Shown here: positions 46,628 to 57,829 of the stretch, in pieces | How the letters are laid out: each line of letters begins with the position of its first letter | How positions within the stretch are numbered: the first letter of the stretch is position 1 | Origin: Coriaria nepalensis | Lineage: Eukaryota; Streptophyta; Magnoliopsida; Cucurbitales; Coriariaceae | Direction of reading: 5' to 3' | DNA length: 64,000 nt | Assembly (NCBI GenBank): GCA_027186245.1 | Contig: CP114492.1 | Location: forward strand, 4,228,501-4,292,500 | The notes under the pieces: model-generated | Told to the model about the DNA's origin: nothing | Database searches by the model: none | The model's input: the letters and a program-made list of their open reading frames with translations, nothing else | Made by a program: the position numbers and the translations under genes

Positions 46628-46985
46628 CAAATGTCTCGAGACTTACCTTCACTGCTTCTGTAGCAATCGGCCAAAGGATTGGCACCACTGGATTGCATTC
46701 GCAGAATCTTGGCACAAAACGAACTATCATGCTTATTTAAAAAAATCTCCATTTGAGGTATTGGTCCACCTCCCTCCACCGCGAATTTTAACCTATATTT
46801 CAGGCGCGTCGTTGCAGCAATTGATGATCTTCTTACAACCAGGGAAGAGGTATTGACCGACTTGAAAGAGAAATTATTACATGCACAACAACGGATGAAG
46901 AAATTTGTAGATCTGCGATGATCGGAAAGGGAGTTCGAAGTAAATGATTGGATTTTTTGGCGTCTACGGCCATACAGATAACAAT
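46628..46985 (+). pseudogene. Gypsy integrase end and C-terminal tail
   Basis: After the SINE, the readings are RPKDWHHWIAFAESWHKTNY (46668-46730), KSPFEVLVHLPPPR, then EEVLTDLKEKLLHAQQRMKK (46845-46905), NDWIFWRLRPYRQ (46942-46980). This wording is typical of the region between integrase and chromodomain in plant chromoviruses. No chromodomain follows; the sequence jumps to the LTR-end phrase at 47004. Confidence 0.8.
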
Positions 46986-47051
46986 CTGTGGTGCAATTTT
47001 TTTTTTGGCTTTCCCTGCAAGAAACTCCATTACACTTAACTCGAAGGAGAT

Positions 47052-47208
47052 GAAGAAGACACAGACAAAGAAGAGCTTACAGACGATCGGAGAGCACCAA
47101 TAACTAGAGAGCTAAGACGATTCGAGAGAAAGAAGAAGACGCAGACGAAGAAGAGCTTACAGACGAGAGAGCACCAATAACTGGAGAGCTTAGACGATTC
47201 GAGAGAAA
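47052..47208. repeat. 80-bp tandem duplication
   Basis: Two units start gaagaagac at 47052 and 47132 and share aagaagagcttacagacga, gagagcaccaataact and gacgattcgagagaaa. The second unit is three bases shorter (cgatcggag against cgagag). Purine-rich, without coding evidence. Confidence 0.85.
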
Positions 47209-47349
47209 GAAGAAGGCGATTGGAGATCGATTTCAGGAGATGCTTCTACTGAGTACCGAAGCCCTAAATCAGTCTTCATGAGATAGTTCTATCGATTTCA
47301 GTCTCCAACCGTAAAGAAACCCCATGACTCAAGACGCACCGCACCGCAC

Positions 47350-47605
47350 CGATTTGGTAAATGAGAAGAATAAAAAAAAACCCTGCATTCTAACTTTGGT
47401 TGTCAAACCGAGTTTGTTATCCAAAAACCGATTTTTTGCCAATGTTTGCGAAACAGGTTTCAAAGTTCAGGTGCGTCTTTGGTAAGTGAGAAAAAAAACT
47501 GAATTCTAACTTTGGTTGTCAAACGAGTTTGTTATCCAAAAACCCATTTTTTTGCCAAAGTTCGTCAAACGGGTTTCAAATTTCAAAAACCAGTTTCTTC
47601 ACTTT
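47350..47605. repeat. About 116-125-bp tandem duplication, possible MITE
   Basis: The phrase ctaactttggttgtcaaac occurs at 47390 and 47506, preceded by tttggtaa-tgag (47354 and 47479) and followed by gagtttgttatccaaaaacc. Farther right, attaccaaacatatcc (about 47671) contains the reverse complement of tttggtaa. That is a weak hint of a terminal inverted repeat, so the block could be a MITE, but only about eight bases match. Confidence 0.6.
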
Positions 47606-48190
47606 CTTATCCGTTGACACAGTTTTTTTATCATCTTGGCCCAAACTGAATTTTTAAATATGAAAAATGAAAATTATTACCAAACATATCCTTATTTTTT
47701 ATTTGAAGTTCAAAAAAGCGTTATATCAGATTATTTTTAACAGCAAAAAGTGATTAAAAATGAAGGATACAAAAATAAACAGTTACAATCTCTTTAAAAG
47801 AATATAGACATAATATTTGGTAAAAAAATTTACCAAATTAAAAAGAAAACGAGCTTTAATCTTAGATTTTCACTCAAGGTGTGAAGTTCACTCCAAATTA
47901 CATAAAAGAAACAATTAATAATGGTGTCAAAGTGCTATTAATTCTCTTGGCATTTTACATTTTTAACCTCATGCCTTTTTCACAGTGCACTCCACCGTAA
48001 ATTCTTAGGAAAGATCCGCTCAATCCTAAATTCACATAAAAACTCAACAAGTCAAAATGACAAAGATAATACAAAGAACTTTTCACTGTCTTAGCTTCAG
48101 CAGAAGATTTCATTTGACATCTCCAAAAAACATAAAAAAAATGAGATCCTATAAGTCTCAGGAGAACTAATCCTACTCTTTAGGGAGGAC
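47606..48190. other. 3' flank of the TMEM120-like gene, no gene seen
   Basis: AT-rich DNA on the downstream side of the minus-strand gene. It probably includes the 3' UTR. No other feature is visible. Confidence 0.45.
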
Positions 48191-51100
48191 TTAATCCAGT
48201 TCATGCTTGCTCTTGGTTCTTTTCATCTTCGCCTTGAACCTCGATTTTGCCATGAGCGTCTGTACCGTATTTACAAAGTTCCCAACTGCCATCAAAACCA
48301 AGAGAATCCCGCAAAAAATCACCTGCAGAGAACAGATTTCATCAATTGATTGCATGAGCCCTGACTAAGCCTATTTTGCTTATATTAAGCGGCACTGTAG
48401 ATTTTGTGGACCTAAAACTGAAGTCGTGAACTCAATCCAAATTTTATTCTTAAACAAACATATTGAAATGCTGAGCCAAATGCATCCTTAGAAACAAAAG
48501 ATATGTCTTGACTGCAAAACAGATGAGAAGGTAAGATAAATCACCTGCCATTCAGAAACCACCCCCACAAATGCTGTCTTCAGAAGTAATAATCCAACAT
48601 ATGCCTCAAACCCCTAAAAAGACAGCACAGAAGTATACTAAATTTAATAGTCCAGCAACAGGTCCTATAAGTCCTATATAAACACATAACTCACGTCGTG
48701 ACTAATAAAAAAATTATAAATTAATCTGACATTATATTAAAATGCTATTGCTAAGTGATCTCACAGAAGTTATAGCTCAATGCATATAGAAAGAACACAG
48801 GTTCTTTGTACTTCAATCACTGATTATACATTTTTAATCTCGATTCTAAGAAAATAACAACCATGTCACTGAATGTTGAGGATGATAGTGAGATATATAA
48901 GCTGCTGTTTTAATGAGTAGAGAGGTTTAGGATTAATTAAGGTTAGAGCACCTGCAAAATGAAGAGTATAGGACATAAGATCCATAACTGGCCATCCACA
49001 CCAGCTGTTTCCCCCCAGACAACATCCATTCTCTTGGCCTAGGAAAAACAACAAAGAAACTGGAACCTTAAATTAAAATGCATAAAGTTATTTTCTACCA
49101 AATGAAACTGCAACACCCAGGAGAGTAAGAAACAAAATGAGGGAGGCGAGAAGGATTGTCCAATGCACGTCTAAGAAAAAAAGAAAGAACATGAAATGAC
49201 AAATGGCATATATGATTTTAGCTTATCAATATGGGCTTTATATGATACCTTTCCAAGCGCAATCCTAGTATACAGCCGCTGACGTTGATATCTATTTTGT
49301 AAGAGCATTGCAACTCCTTGCATCATAGCCCATTGTAGGAAAAGCTGTACTCCTCTCTGCCAAAGATTCAATTAATCCCTTAGCTACTAACAGAAAATTA
49401 TCCCCACACGAAATGTAACAAAATAAACCTGATTCTGGGCACAATCCGGTTGTCCTTTAATCTCCCATGTGAGACTCACTAAAGCCATAACCATTGCACA
49501 ATAGTGATGATATATCCACCTGCAATAACATAACAGTAACATTTAGTATTTTATCTACTTCAACAAGGGGATTGCAAATAAAATCAAAACACGGGCCATG
49601 CACTTCAGCGTGTGCATTTCCAAGATTATCCGAAAGTGGTGCTTCCTCCCAATTTCATCCAAAAAAAGGTTAAAACAAGATTACCCAAAGCAATGAGTTT
49701 CTAGAAAACTAGTCTTAGGAGCATCGGAGAAAAAACTTGAGATGGTGGTAAAGCGCAAAAAAAACCTCGGGAGTTTTTTGCTTCTCACAATATACATATA
49801 TGTACCATCTTGTCCTCCTCCCTCCGCCGCCATATAAATAAACTCATTTATCTCCTTAATTTGTTACCAGCCATCATGTTCCATCCATATATCTATGGTT
49901 GAAATGTAAGTTAAAAATAAACAATCAGAGCCCACATTTTCCTGAAATTGGCCTCTAAGCATTAGGCAATGAGAAAAAGCATTTGACTTAAGCAAAGTGA
50001 CGGCATTAACTTCATAGAGCCGTTAAAGGCTCTCCATGTCTGTCAAGCTAAACTTTTATGAAACTGCCCAGGTTGGAAAAAGAACTACTGTGTGGGTTTG
50101 TGGAATGATAATTTACAATTAATGAAAAGGATACTAGTCTTGTACTGGGAATATAAGGTGGAAAATAATAGAACAATTCAGAGAGAAATTAGGCTCCATT
50201 TGAGTACACTTAACAGACATTTAGAATAGCGTATCTTAGTTATATTTTGTGGGTTCAAACAGGAAATTGGGGGTCCAAACTGGAAAAATAAGTGCTCCCA
50301 AATAAAAGCCTTAGGCTTAGTATACCACACAGGATAATCCCACAAAGAAAACAATTCACAGAGTACTTAAAAACATTGTACTAACTTAAAATCATTCAGA
50401 AGCTCAGGGTCTTTCGAGACATAGTCTTTGACAGAGAAGAAAAACAATACAATCTGAGAAAACTAACTTTAGAAAACACACCAACTCAATATCTCGTCGT
50501 TGCCAATATCTTAGAGGAACCTCATCACTGGATAATTACCCAATCAGGCAACCGCACAAAAAAAAATTCTAAGGTTCAAACATATCCCTTAAATGAATAT
50601 TTCTGGTTATCTCAACTATCAAGACCTAACCATTTGACAAGTGCCCAATATTCCATTTGAATTTTGAGGTGCAAAGGTTATCAAAATGGAAATCAATTAA
50701 CTAAGATCAACATGACAAATATATTTACTTATTTGGTAATACTTACTCTAAAAATGATTCCACTCAATATTTCTTGTTATGCCAAATTTCTTGACAGAAG
50801 AAATCTTATCATTTGATCATAACAAACTATTTTAAATTCTAAGGTGCAAGGGTTACTCGGAAGGAAAAATATAAACATCTATCAACAAGTTCTCTAACAG
50901 CTTCCAACATATGTACCCGAATTCCAAGAGGCCAGTCATACCAAGGAGACTATGAATCAAGCTTGAGCTCAGACTTAAGGCCCATTCTTTATGAGTCGAG
51001 GCGAAGTTCGTGTAGTTTGATCCCAAGTAAGCTGTTTACATTGATATTTTATATAATGTTTAGAGGTTCTCTTTCCCACATACTATAAAAACACAGGTCA

Positions 51101-54100
51101 AGATATCCATTATCCTTATTTGTTAGTCATAACATATTGAATTACAAATATATCTTACTCAATAATTACTGCCCTATCAAAACTCATACTATTGACCTAT
51201 GCTTGGCTTTATATATGACCATATGAATAATTCAAACACTGGTCATTGCATTGTGATTATCAGATAACTTCATGTTAATAGCCGTGAATTATTGTTATAT
51301 CAAACCTGTTGTAATATAAGCTACACACAAAAAGGGAGGTAGAGAGCTGGGGGACAGACTACTACCCTACAAAAGGCACAAATTTTAGACCATCCTGATT
51401 GACTTTTTCCAAATAAGAGGGGATGATGTTTTTGGAGCATCAGTACCAGCCTAGGGCTTGGTCGCTGAAGCATAATTTTATTCATGTCAACTATAGTGAT
51501 ATCATTCTCCTGACAGTAGCTCAAGTTATGGAACTTTAGAAGACTTAGTTCTTGTCTCGTACCTCTCTAACCTTCTTTGAGAGAAATGCTGGACGAGTAT
51601 CAAATGAAAGATATTTATTTTTTAACACTAGAGACATGTCATGGGAGAAAAGCACTAACTACTTCGAATGTTTCCTTCCAAGCGTTCCATATTTTCTGAT
51701 ATACAACACAAACAAAGATCTTAGCATCGAAATAAAAAAGATATTTAATCTGAAAACAAGCTTGAAATAGGCAGTCCATACTCCATCAAAGCCAAACTGA
51801 TAACAAGCTACAGTTGGACTAAGCAACACTAAGGGTTTTAAGAAATTCTCAGGGTCCATCATGATCATTGTTATGCTGAAGCAAGGTTTAGATTTGACCG
51901 CACACAAGCAGGCTGTCCAAAGCCTCAGTCCAGTTCTTTTACAGTCGAGCGTCAAACCTCTAGCTTGGTTCTTCTTTACAACTATTTGCCTGATTCCTTT
52001 CCTATTTTACTCTTTCTCTCTTTCCCTCGACATGATGAAAATATAGCACATTTTTTTAGGAGCACACAGTCAAAAAACAAAAGAAAGGTGGACGCCCCTC
52101 CTAAAAGAGTGCAAACATGGAGGGCCTCCAAAGATCCCCAATCCCTTGAAGTAAAAACCTGTTTCACACTCTTCCTATAGCTTTGATCAAATTAGCTATA
52201 TTAAAAAGTGTCCAGTACTAAAGAAAATTTTGAAACAGATATACTGGCTAAGAGTTCCATTAAAGAAATCATTGATATCCTCTGAATCCTGGAAAGGCCT
52301 TCAAAACCTGTGCTTGTCAACCTATACCTAACAAATAGTAATAAAAAGTCTCAACCCCATATTTCTGTTGTAGCACTACTGCATGGCTGATTCAAGAAAG
52401 AGAATATTCTAGGCCTATAGCTGCTTCTTTGGTAAGGACAGAGATATAGTCCAGAAAACTAAAGCACGAATAGCACTATCAAAATTATAAAAACCAAAAA
52501 TTTGTTCATGATAACAGCATAATACCTTAATTTTATGCTTAAGATGTATGGTATCAAAATTTTTCTATAAAGTAAACTTTCATGTATTTGTGATTGTTAG
52601 GTCATGAAGCTACAAGTTAGACACAAAGCAGATCAAAACCAATAGCTATGGATTTACCAGCTGGAAAGAAAAACTTACCAATAAAAGATCCAAAATAGAT
52701 CCTATTTTTAAGCTTATGAAATGAAAGAATGTGCCCATTCTTCAAGAAATGGTAAGATGTCTAGCCCATGTCAAAGCCAAAATGGGTTACTTCCAAAGTC
52801 TAAGGATCTGATAGGAACAAAACTGGGAACTATCGAAATTGTTGGTTGGTATGCATATGAGCTCCAGTGGTAGCGCAAACATCCTCATACAATTCCCCAT
52901 CTCAAGACAACAAGGTCACCTTCCTTTATGCACATTCAATAAAGCGTCTCTGAATGTTTTTCACACACCTCTCTTTAACAGACATACGTTCAAGTCAATA
53001 TAATACTTGTGTTTATATTTATAACCACCCAGCAACGAGATGGGAAGATCAGTTTTTTAATTTCTAAAAATTCTTAAGTTAATCCCATCAATTTGATGAT
53101 ACAGGAGTACATAACCCACCAAGTAGAAACTCTGGTTGTGTACTCCTATCAGTAATACTTTATATAAACCTTAACAAAAAGTAAGTGTTCGACCAGCAGG
53201 ACAGAAATGGACAGTGAGAACATGATCAGTAAAAAGAAAAATTAGGGAAAAAAGGCATTTCCGGACAAGAAATAACAGAAAGGATTATCTGATGGTACAT
53301 GCAACCCACAAGTAGTGCAAAAGTAGCTAACAGTATAAATTGGAAATTCCCATAACAAAAGTGTGTCAAAGTTATAATAGAATAAAAAATAACTACTCCA
53401 TCATGTCAAGCCTTTATGATTAAACAAACACTTGTTATAAATGACGTATTATAGAAGAATACACACAGCTTTTTGAAATTTTTGGGCTCCAATATATTTT
53501 AACAAAGTTCACAACATGTCAAGGATGGTTTATCTAAACGCTAACAACCTTTTTCATTAACTATACTCAAACTTTAATCCTTAACCAAATAAACTATTCA
53601 TAAATTTTGTCACAAATTAGTCTAAAATTTAATACAACTGTTTGGTCTAAAATTCAATATAACTGTGTAAGAATCATTGTCTTTGTCACATCATTTTACA
53701 TTTCTAACCTGACCCACACCTGTTCATTTTAGCAGGTCCTATTTCCACACATGTATGTATAATGCCCCAAGGGTAGATTAAGAAGAGGGTAATATATCAT
53801 AAAATGTCTCATATTATGGTGAAAAGAAAATTAAATGCATAAATCTTTTTGCATTTACCATGGACGAATATCACTCCCATTGACTCTCAGTATGTTTTCT
53901 CGCAATGCAAGACCTGTATAGAGGAACAATAGCCATGCCTGAAAAAAAAGTTGATAAGGATTAGAATGCATGTGAATGAATAATAAAGTTAGAAAATCAA
54001 TGTTCATGAGATCAGAAAGAAAGATATCCTTGACAAATACCTGGTACAGTTGAACTGGAAATGCGGGCAAGCATCCATCCCAGATCCAAGATCTTAAAAT

Positions 54101-56143
54101 AAGAAGAACAGACGGGAAAAGAAGAAAAAGAAGGGCAGTTCTGTCCTGCAACAAATTAGTTTCAATGTGAACAAAACTTCTCAAAGCACTTTGTCCAAGA
54201 CTTTATAGCATAAAAAGAAGCACAGGCGATAAAGGCAAGATAACGGAAACAACAATATTGATGCCCATAAAAGTAATAATAGACTGAAATATCAGTGAAC
54301 TGAACAAGAGAAAGAAGAGGTTTATGAACTTGAGAATTCTGTTAGATAAACCAAGGGCCTGGCAGTGAAGGTGTGCATGTCTGAGTGAGAGAGAGTTAGA
54401 GAGAGGCAGAAGAGAAGAGATAGAAAGTGTATTACGAAATATTTTCTAAAAATAAGAGAACTGGTTTCCATTCATTAAAAGTTTGGAGTTGTGCTTTTTG
54501 AATTATTTTTCTTTGAAATTAGTTTCAAACAGCTTTTCTGAAAATGGGAAAATAATATTGTCGGTATTTTTAGTAGCCTTTTTACAAAATACTAGGAACA
54601 AGCACACTCATTCTGAAAAACTAAGAACAAGCATTTATAAGAAGAAGACAACCTTTCTAATTTTGCAAAAGGAAAAAATAAATTGAGGGAGTGGGTGGTC
54701 TTTCTTATGTTAGTAGGTAGAGTATGGCCAAGACTTACCAACAATTGGTTGCTGATTTTTCTCTTGTGAGTGAGATTGTTCTCTAAAGTTTCCAGCAGGT
54801 TTGAAGATGACCATTTAGTTCCTTGTTGCAGTTGGTACATTTTTGCCTTTTGGGTTTGAACTTTCTTACAGGTAGTTCCTAATTGGGTAATTAACTTTGG
54901 ACCTTTGCGGGAGATGTATTTCTCAACTAAGGTAGTTAGGCTTCTTACAGATTTTGAAATCACACCTACCTAAAACACCTATCAGTTTGAAATTAAAAAC
55001 ATAAGACATTGACCAAACCAACCTATGGCTTCTGAATGTAACATGTAATGCCTCAATCCAATATTAACAAACAAAATGAATGAGGAAGACAGATTCATGA
55101 GCAAACTTATTCACAAATTAGTAGTAATGGGTAATTAGTAGCAATTACACTTACAATCCAATATTACAACATATTTATATACAGTAAAATCAATCAAGTA
55201 AAAGGTAATAACTAGAAATAATCCTCAACAATAAAAAAATATACTGGTCTTTGAAACAATGCAGAGGTTTGATACACCGGATTGCTGTTTTCTAATCATA
55301 ATTGTGGCAAATAAAGTATGACTCAACGAAATCCTTCTGGAAAACATACAACAAGCAAGCAAACAGATGAAAGGAAAACTCCATAACCATTCCTCCTTTC
55401 CAGAGGCCAAAGTAAATCATCAAACAAAGACTGCATACTTTTGAAAGGGGGAAGATGAGAAGATAACAGACATGGAGATACGTACTCTGTAACTGTTGTA
55501 CTCCTCTTTAACTTTCAACCGAACATCTCTTTGAGCACGCACATCAATAGGCCCAAGAAACATCCTCAGGATCCCGCCTGTAAATCAAACAAAGAACGAG
55601 GGAATGGATACTCAAATGTCTCCCAATTCGAGTAAACTAACCAACTAATTACTAAGAGATTATGTACATAATGAATGAATAGGCCTAACCTTCAGCTTTT
55701 CTGGGAAGAAATGAACCCGCGTCTCCATCAGTCATTATACATCTGGCTTTCTGCAACTCTTCTTCCAGCTGATCCATTCAACAAGCAAATACATAATTGC
55801 AAGGAACCTCTGATAAATCAATGAAGCAGTAATCGTGGAGGACTAATTTCAAGAAAATACTGATCTAAATAGAGATGAATGGCAAATTGAGAAAGAGGAT
55901 TACCTTATACGCATGCTTGGGATCCAAAAGCTTATTTGAGATGGCGGAATTAAGAGATGAGCGTAGGCATCGAATTGAAGATTCGAGAGGGAGCACTCGC
56001 TGGCGAAGAGACTGTTCATCGACAGATGTCTTCGCAATGAGAGCTGCAGCTGAGTCCTGTAACTCCTTTGCTTGCTCTACCACTCTCCCTACCTCTGTCT
56101 CTAATTTCTTCACAGACTCATCTGCGTCCTTCGCATCCCCCAT
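48191..56143 (-). CDS. TMEM120/TMPIT-like multi-pass membrane protein
   Basis: Ten exons on the minus strand: 56143-55904, 55768-55690, 55577-55486, 54145-54041, 53938-53859, 49519-49429, 49356-49249, 49038-48952, 48613-48545 and 48322-48191. All junctions are GT-AG and the phases join exactly; product 360 aa. Residues 1-80 are a coiled-coil N-terminus (KKLETEVGRVVEQAKELQ). About 138 onward come membrane segments (ALLFLLFPSVLLIL, AWLLFLYTGLAL, the histidine pair in WWIYHHYCAMVMALVSLTW, then VQLFLQWAMMQGVAMLLQNR, LWILCPILFIL, VIFCGILLVLMAV). The C-terminal tail is basic (KAKMKRTKSKHELD). The animal homologues TMEM120A/B sit in nuclear envelope and ER, have an ELOVL-like fold and bind coenzyme A; the plant role is not settled. 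Intron 5 is 4.3 kb. No frame breaks. Confidence 0.95.
49520..53858 (-). other. Large intron 5 of the TMEM120-like gene
   Basis: The intron is 4,339 bases, far longer than the other eight (tens of bases to about 1.3 kb). No transposon coding motif, LTR pair or SINE promoter was found in it, and the scattered short open frames look random. Whatever enlarged it is no longer recognisable by eye. Confidence 0.7.
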
Positions 56144-57229
56144 CTCCGCCGATACTCACAACAACCGGCTGCCACCGATTTCGCCGCCGGCGTAAAACGA
56201 AGAGCGTACGAACCACGAGCTAAAGAAGCGAACAGAGAGAAGAAGGCCTTGATCGAGACGAATACTGCGAGTTTTGCTGCTCTCGTTTGTTCTCGTAGAC
56301 ATATATGAGTTACCTTCGATCCAAAGCCCGGAAGGCTGAAAACCAACGACCCCAAACTCACAGTATAAGTAACATATTTAATAAAAATCGTACATACTTG
56401 TTTGATTCTCTTGCCTATGAATATATGCATTTTGGTCAAAACAAAAAATGAATATATGCATTAATAGTTTTTTTTTTTTTTTTTTTTAAATAGTTATGTA
56501 ATATGTTTTTTTTTTCTCATTCCAAAAATAAAGGCACAAAAAAATAAACATGCAATAAAGTTCCCAATTGGCCAAGTGAAAGAAATTAATAGTTAAATTT
56601 AGATAGATTTAACAATGGAAAATGACATTTTACATCATGTATTATTACATATTAAGTTCAATTAACTAAACATTTATCTATAATGATGTCTTATATTTTA
56701 TTACTTTAAATATTTAGTACCTGACTTAATATTCAATTAATCCATCCCTCTAAATTTAACTATCTTTGGGTTAAATGGTTAAATAGCTTTATGATTTTTT
56801 ATTTTTTTTTTTTGTTTTGTTTTGTTGAAAATATCTAATTTGGTAATTTTTTTCAAATTAGCCATTTTTTTTACATAACTTAAAAGTGGGTGAATTATTA
56901 GTTCAACCTCATGTAACCAATAAAAACCTCCTCATCTTCCTTCCTCCTTATCCAAAACCAGAAAATCTCTCCTTCTTCATCTTCTTCTTAATCAAACTCT
57001 CCCATTCTCCTTCATCTATACGCAAAAGGCAAACTGGAACCCGAACCCGAAATTCCGTAATTAGCAAACGGCAACACACAATCGGCAAGTGAGAATCCAA
57101 AATCACAAACATAATTTCAATATACATTTACTGCACAAAAAGAAAAGAAAAAAAAGGAAAAGGGCAGACCCATTTTCTCAACAGACCCCGTTGCGATCCG
57201 GGTCTGCACTTCCCCTTTTTTTTCCTTTT

Positions 57230-57235
<6 letters not shown>
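56144..57235. other. Upstream flank of the TMEM120-like gene, no gene seen
   Basis: This holds the promoter and 5' UTR of the minus-strand gene on the left and AT-rich sequence with T-runs (56468-56487, 56805-56815) on the right. No TATA box was placed with confidence. Confidence 0.4.
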
Positions 57236-57261
<26 letters not shown>

Positions 57262-57262
57262 C
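57236..57262. repeat. (CT)n microsatellite
   Basis: A CT run of about 26 bases directly upstream of the peptidase fragment, as is common in plant promoters and leaders. Confidence 0.9.
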
Positions 57263-57520
57263 TCGGTTAACTTATGTGAGAATGCTCGCGAGACCTGGGA
57301 GGTTTATCACGTAGCGAACGGTGAGTTTCCGTTCGACAATGAGATCGATCAGTTCGATGGATTCGTGATCATTGGAAGCTGTAAGGACGCTCATGGTGGT
57401 GACGTTTGGATCTGTAACTCGATCAATCTTTTGAAAAAACAGGATTCTATGAAGAAGAAAATCCTCAGAATTTGTTTAAGCTTTTCTTCGAGAAGATGAA
57501 GCAGGAGAGAGAGAAGAGTA
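57263..57520 (+). pseudogene. Gamma-glutamyl peptidase (GGP) fragment, class I amidotransferase
   Basis: The open frame reads ETWEVYHVANGEFPFDNEID then FDGFVIIGSCKDAHGGDVWI and KKQDSMKKKILRICL. This is the central part of plant gamma-glutamyl peptidases (GGP1-like, class I glutamine amidotransferase fold), which remove glutamate from glutathione conjugates in glucosinolate and camalexin synthesis. The nucleophile elbow, normally GICFGHQ, reads RICLSF, so the Cys is kept but its setting is lost. A preceding YVRMLAR stretch (57273-57293) is in another frame. The N-terminus and everything after the elbow, including the catalytic His and Glu, are missing. It is a broken gene piece. Confidence 0.75.
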
Positions 57521-57829
57521 ATGTGAAATGGTGTTCAAACCCGTTGACCATAGATCGAAAGATTATTTAAGGGTATTTTAGTCGTTTAAAAAGTGAAGAA
57601 GACTATATTACAAAAAATTAGACTTGAAACATCTATTAACATAACTATCAACTCAAGGCTCGCTCGTTATCTTTCAACCATTACCTCTTAAGTTTATTTT
57701 TATCTGCAATAAATTTTAACCATTTTTTTATTTTCACTCGGCTCACTGTTTTATCCACGTTGTTGCCATTTCCACGTCCACCGCCACCAATCTATTGATG
57801 CAAGCATATTTTCTCGAATCATACTAGCT

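Larger units (their letters stand above)
39414..47034 (+). mobile_element. Decayed Ty3/gypsy element hosting nested insertions
   Basis: Plus-strand gypsy element in the order PBS-like site, gag, protease, RT, RNase H, integrase and C-terminal tail, interrupted by a copia element (42125-45549) and a SINE (46431-46627). A 31-base phrase ttggctttccctacaagaaa...ctccattaca ends at 39447 just before a PBS-like ttggtattatatccg, and nearly the same phrase ends at 47034. It is therefore probably the LTR end, with most of the 3' LTR deleted. The left limit of the 5' LTR was not found. The terminal wording LRPYRQ after the integrase resembles Reina-type chromoviruses. Stops and frameshifts throughout make it inactive. 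Confidence 0.85.

Noticed and set aside
51659..52180. Cluster of short open frames in the large intron of the TMEM120-like gene
   Set aside because: No domain, splice pattern or retrotransposon motif; consistent with chance in intronic DNA.
54592..54963. 123-codon minus-strand open frame in intron 3 of the TMEM120-like gene
   Set aside because: No recognisable motif. It lies wholly between well-defined exons 3 and 4, whose phases join without it.
55875..56439. Open frames of 106 and 109 codons around the first exon of the TMEM120-like gene
   Set aside because: One is antisense to exon 1, the other runs through the 5' flank; neither has motifs.
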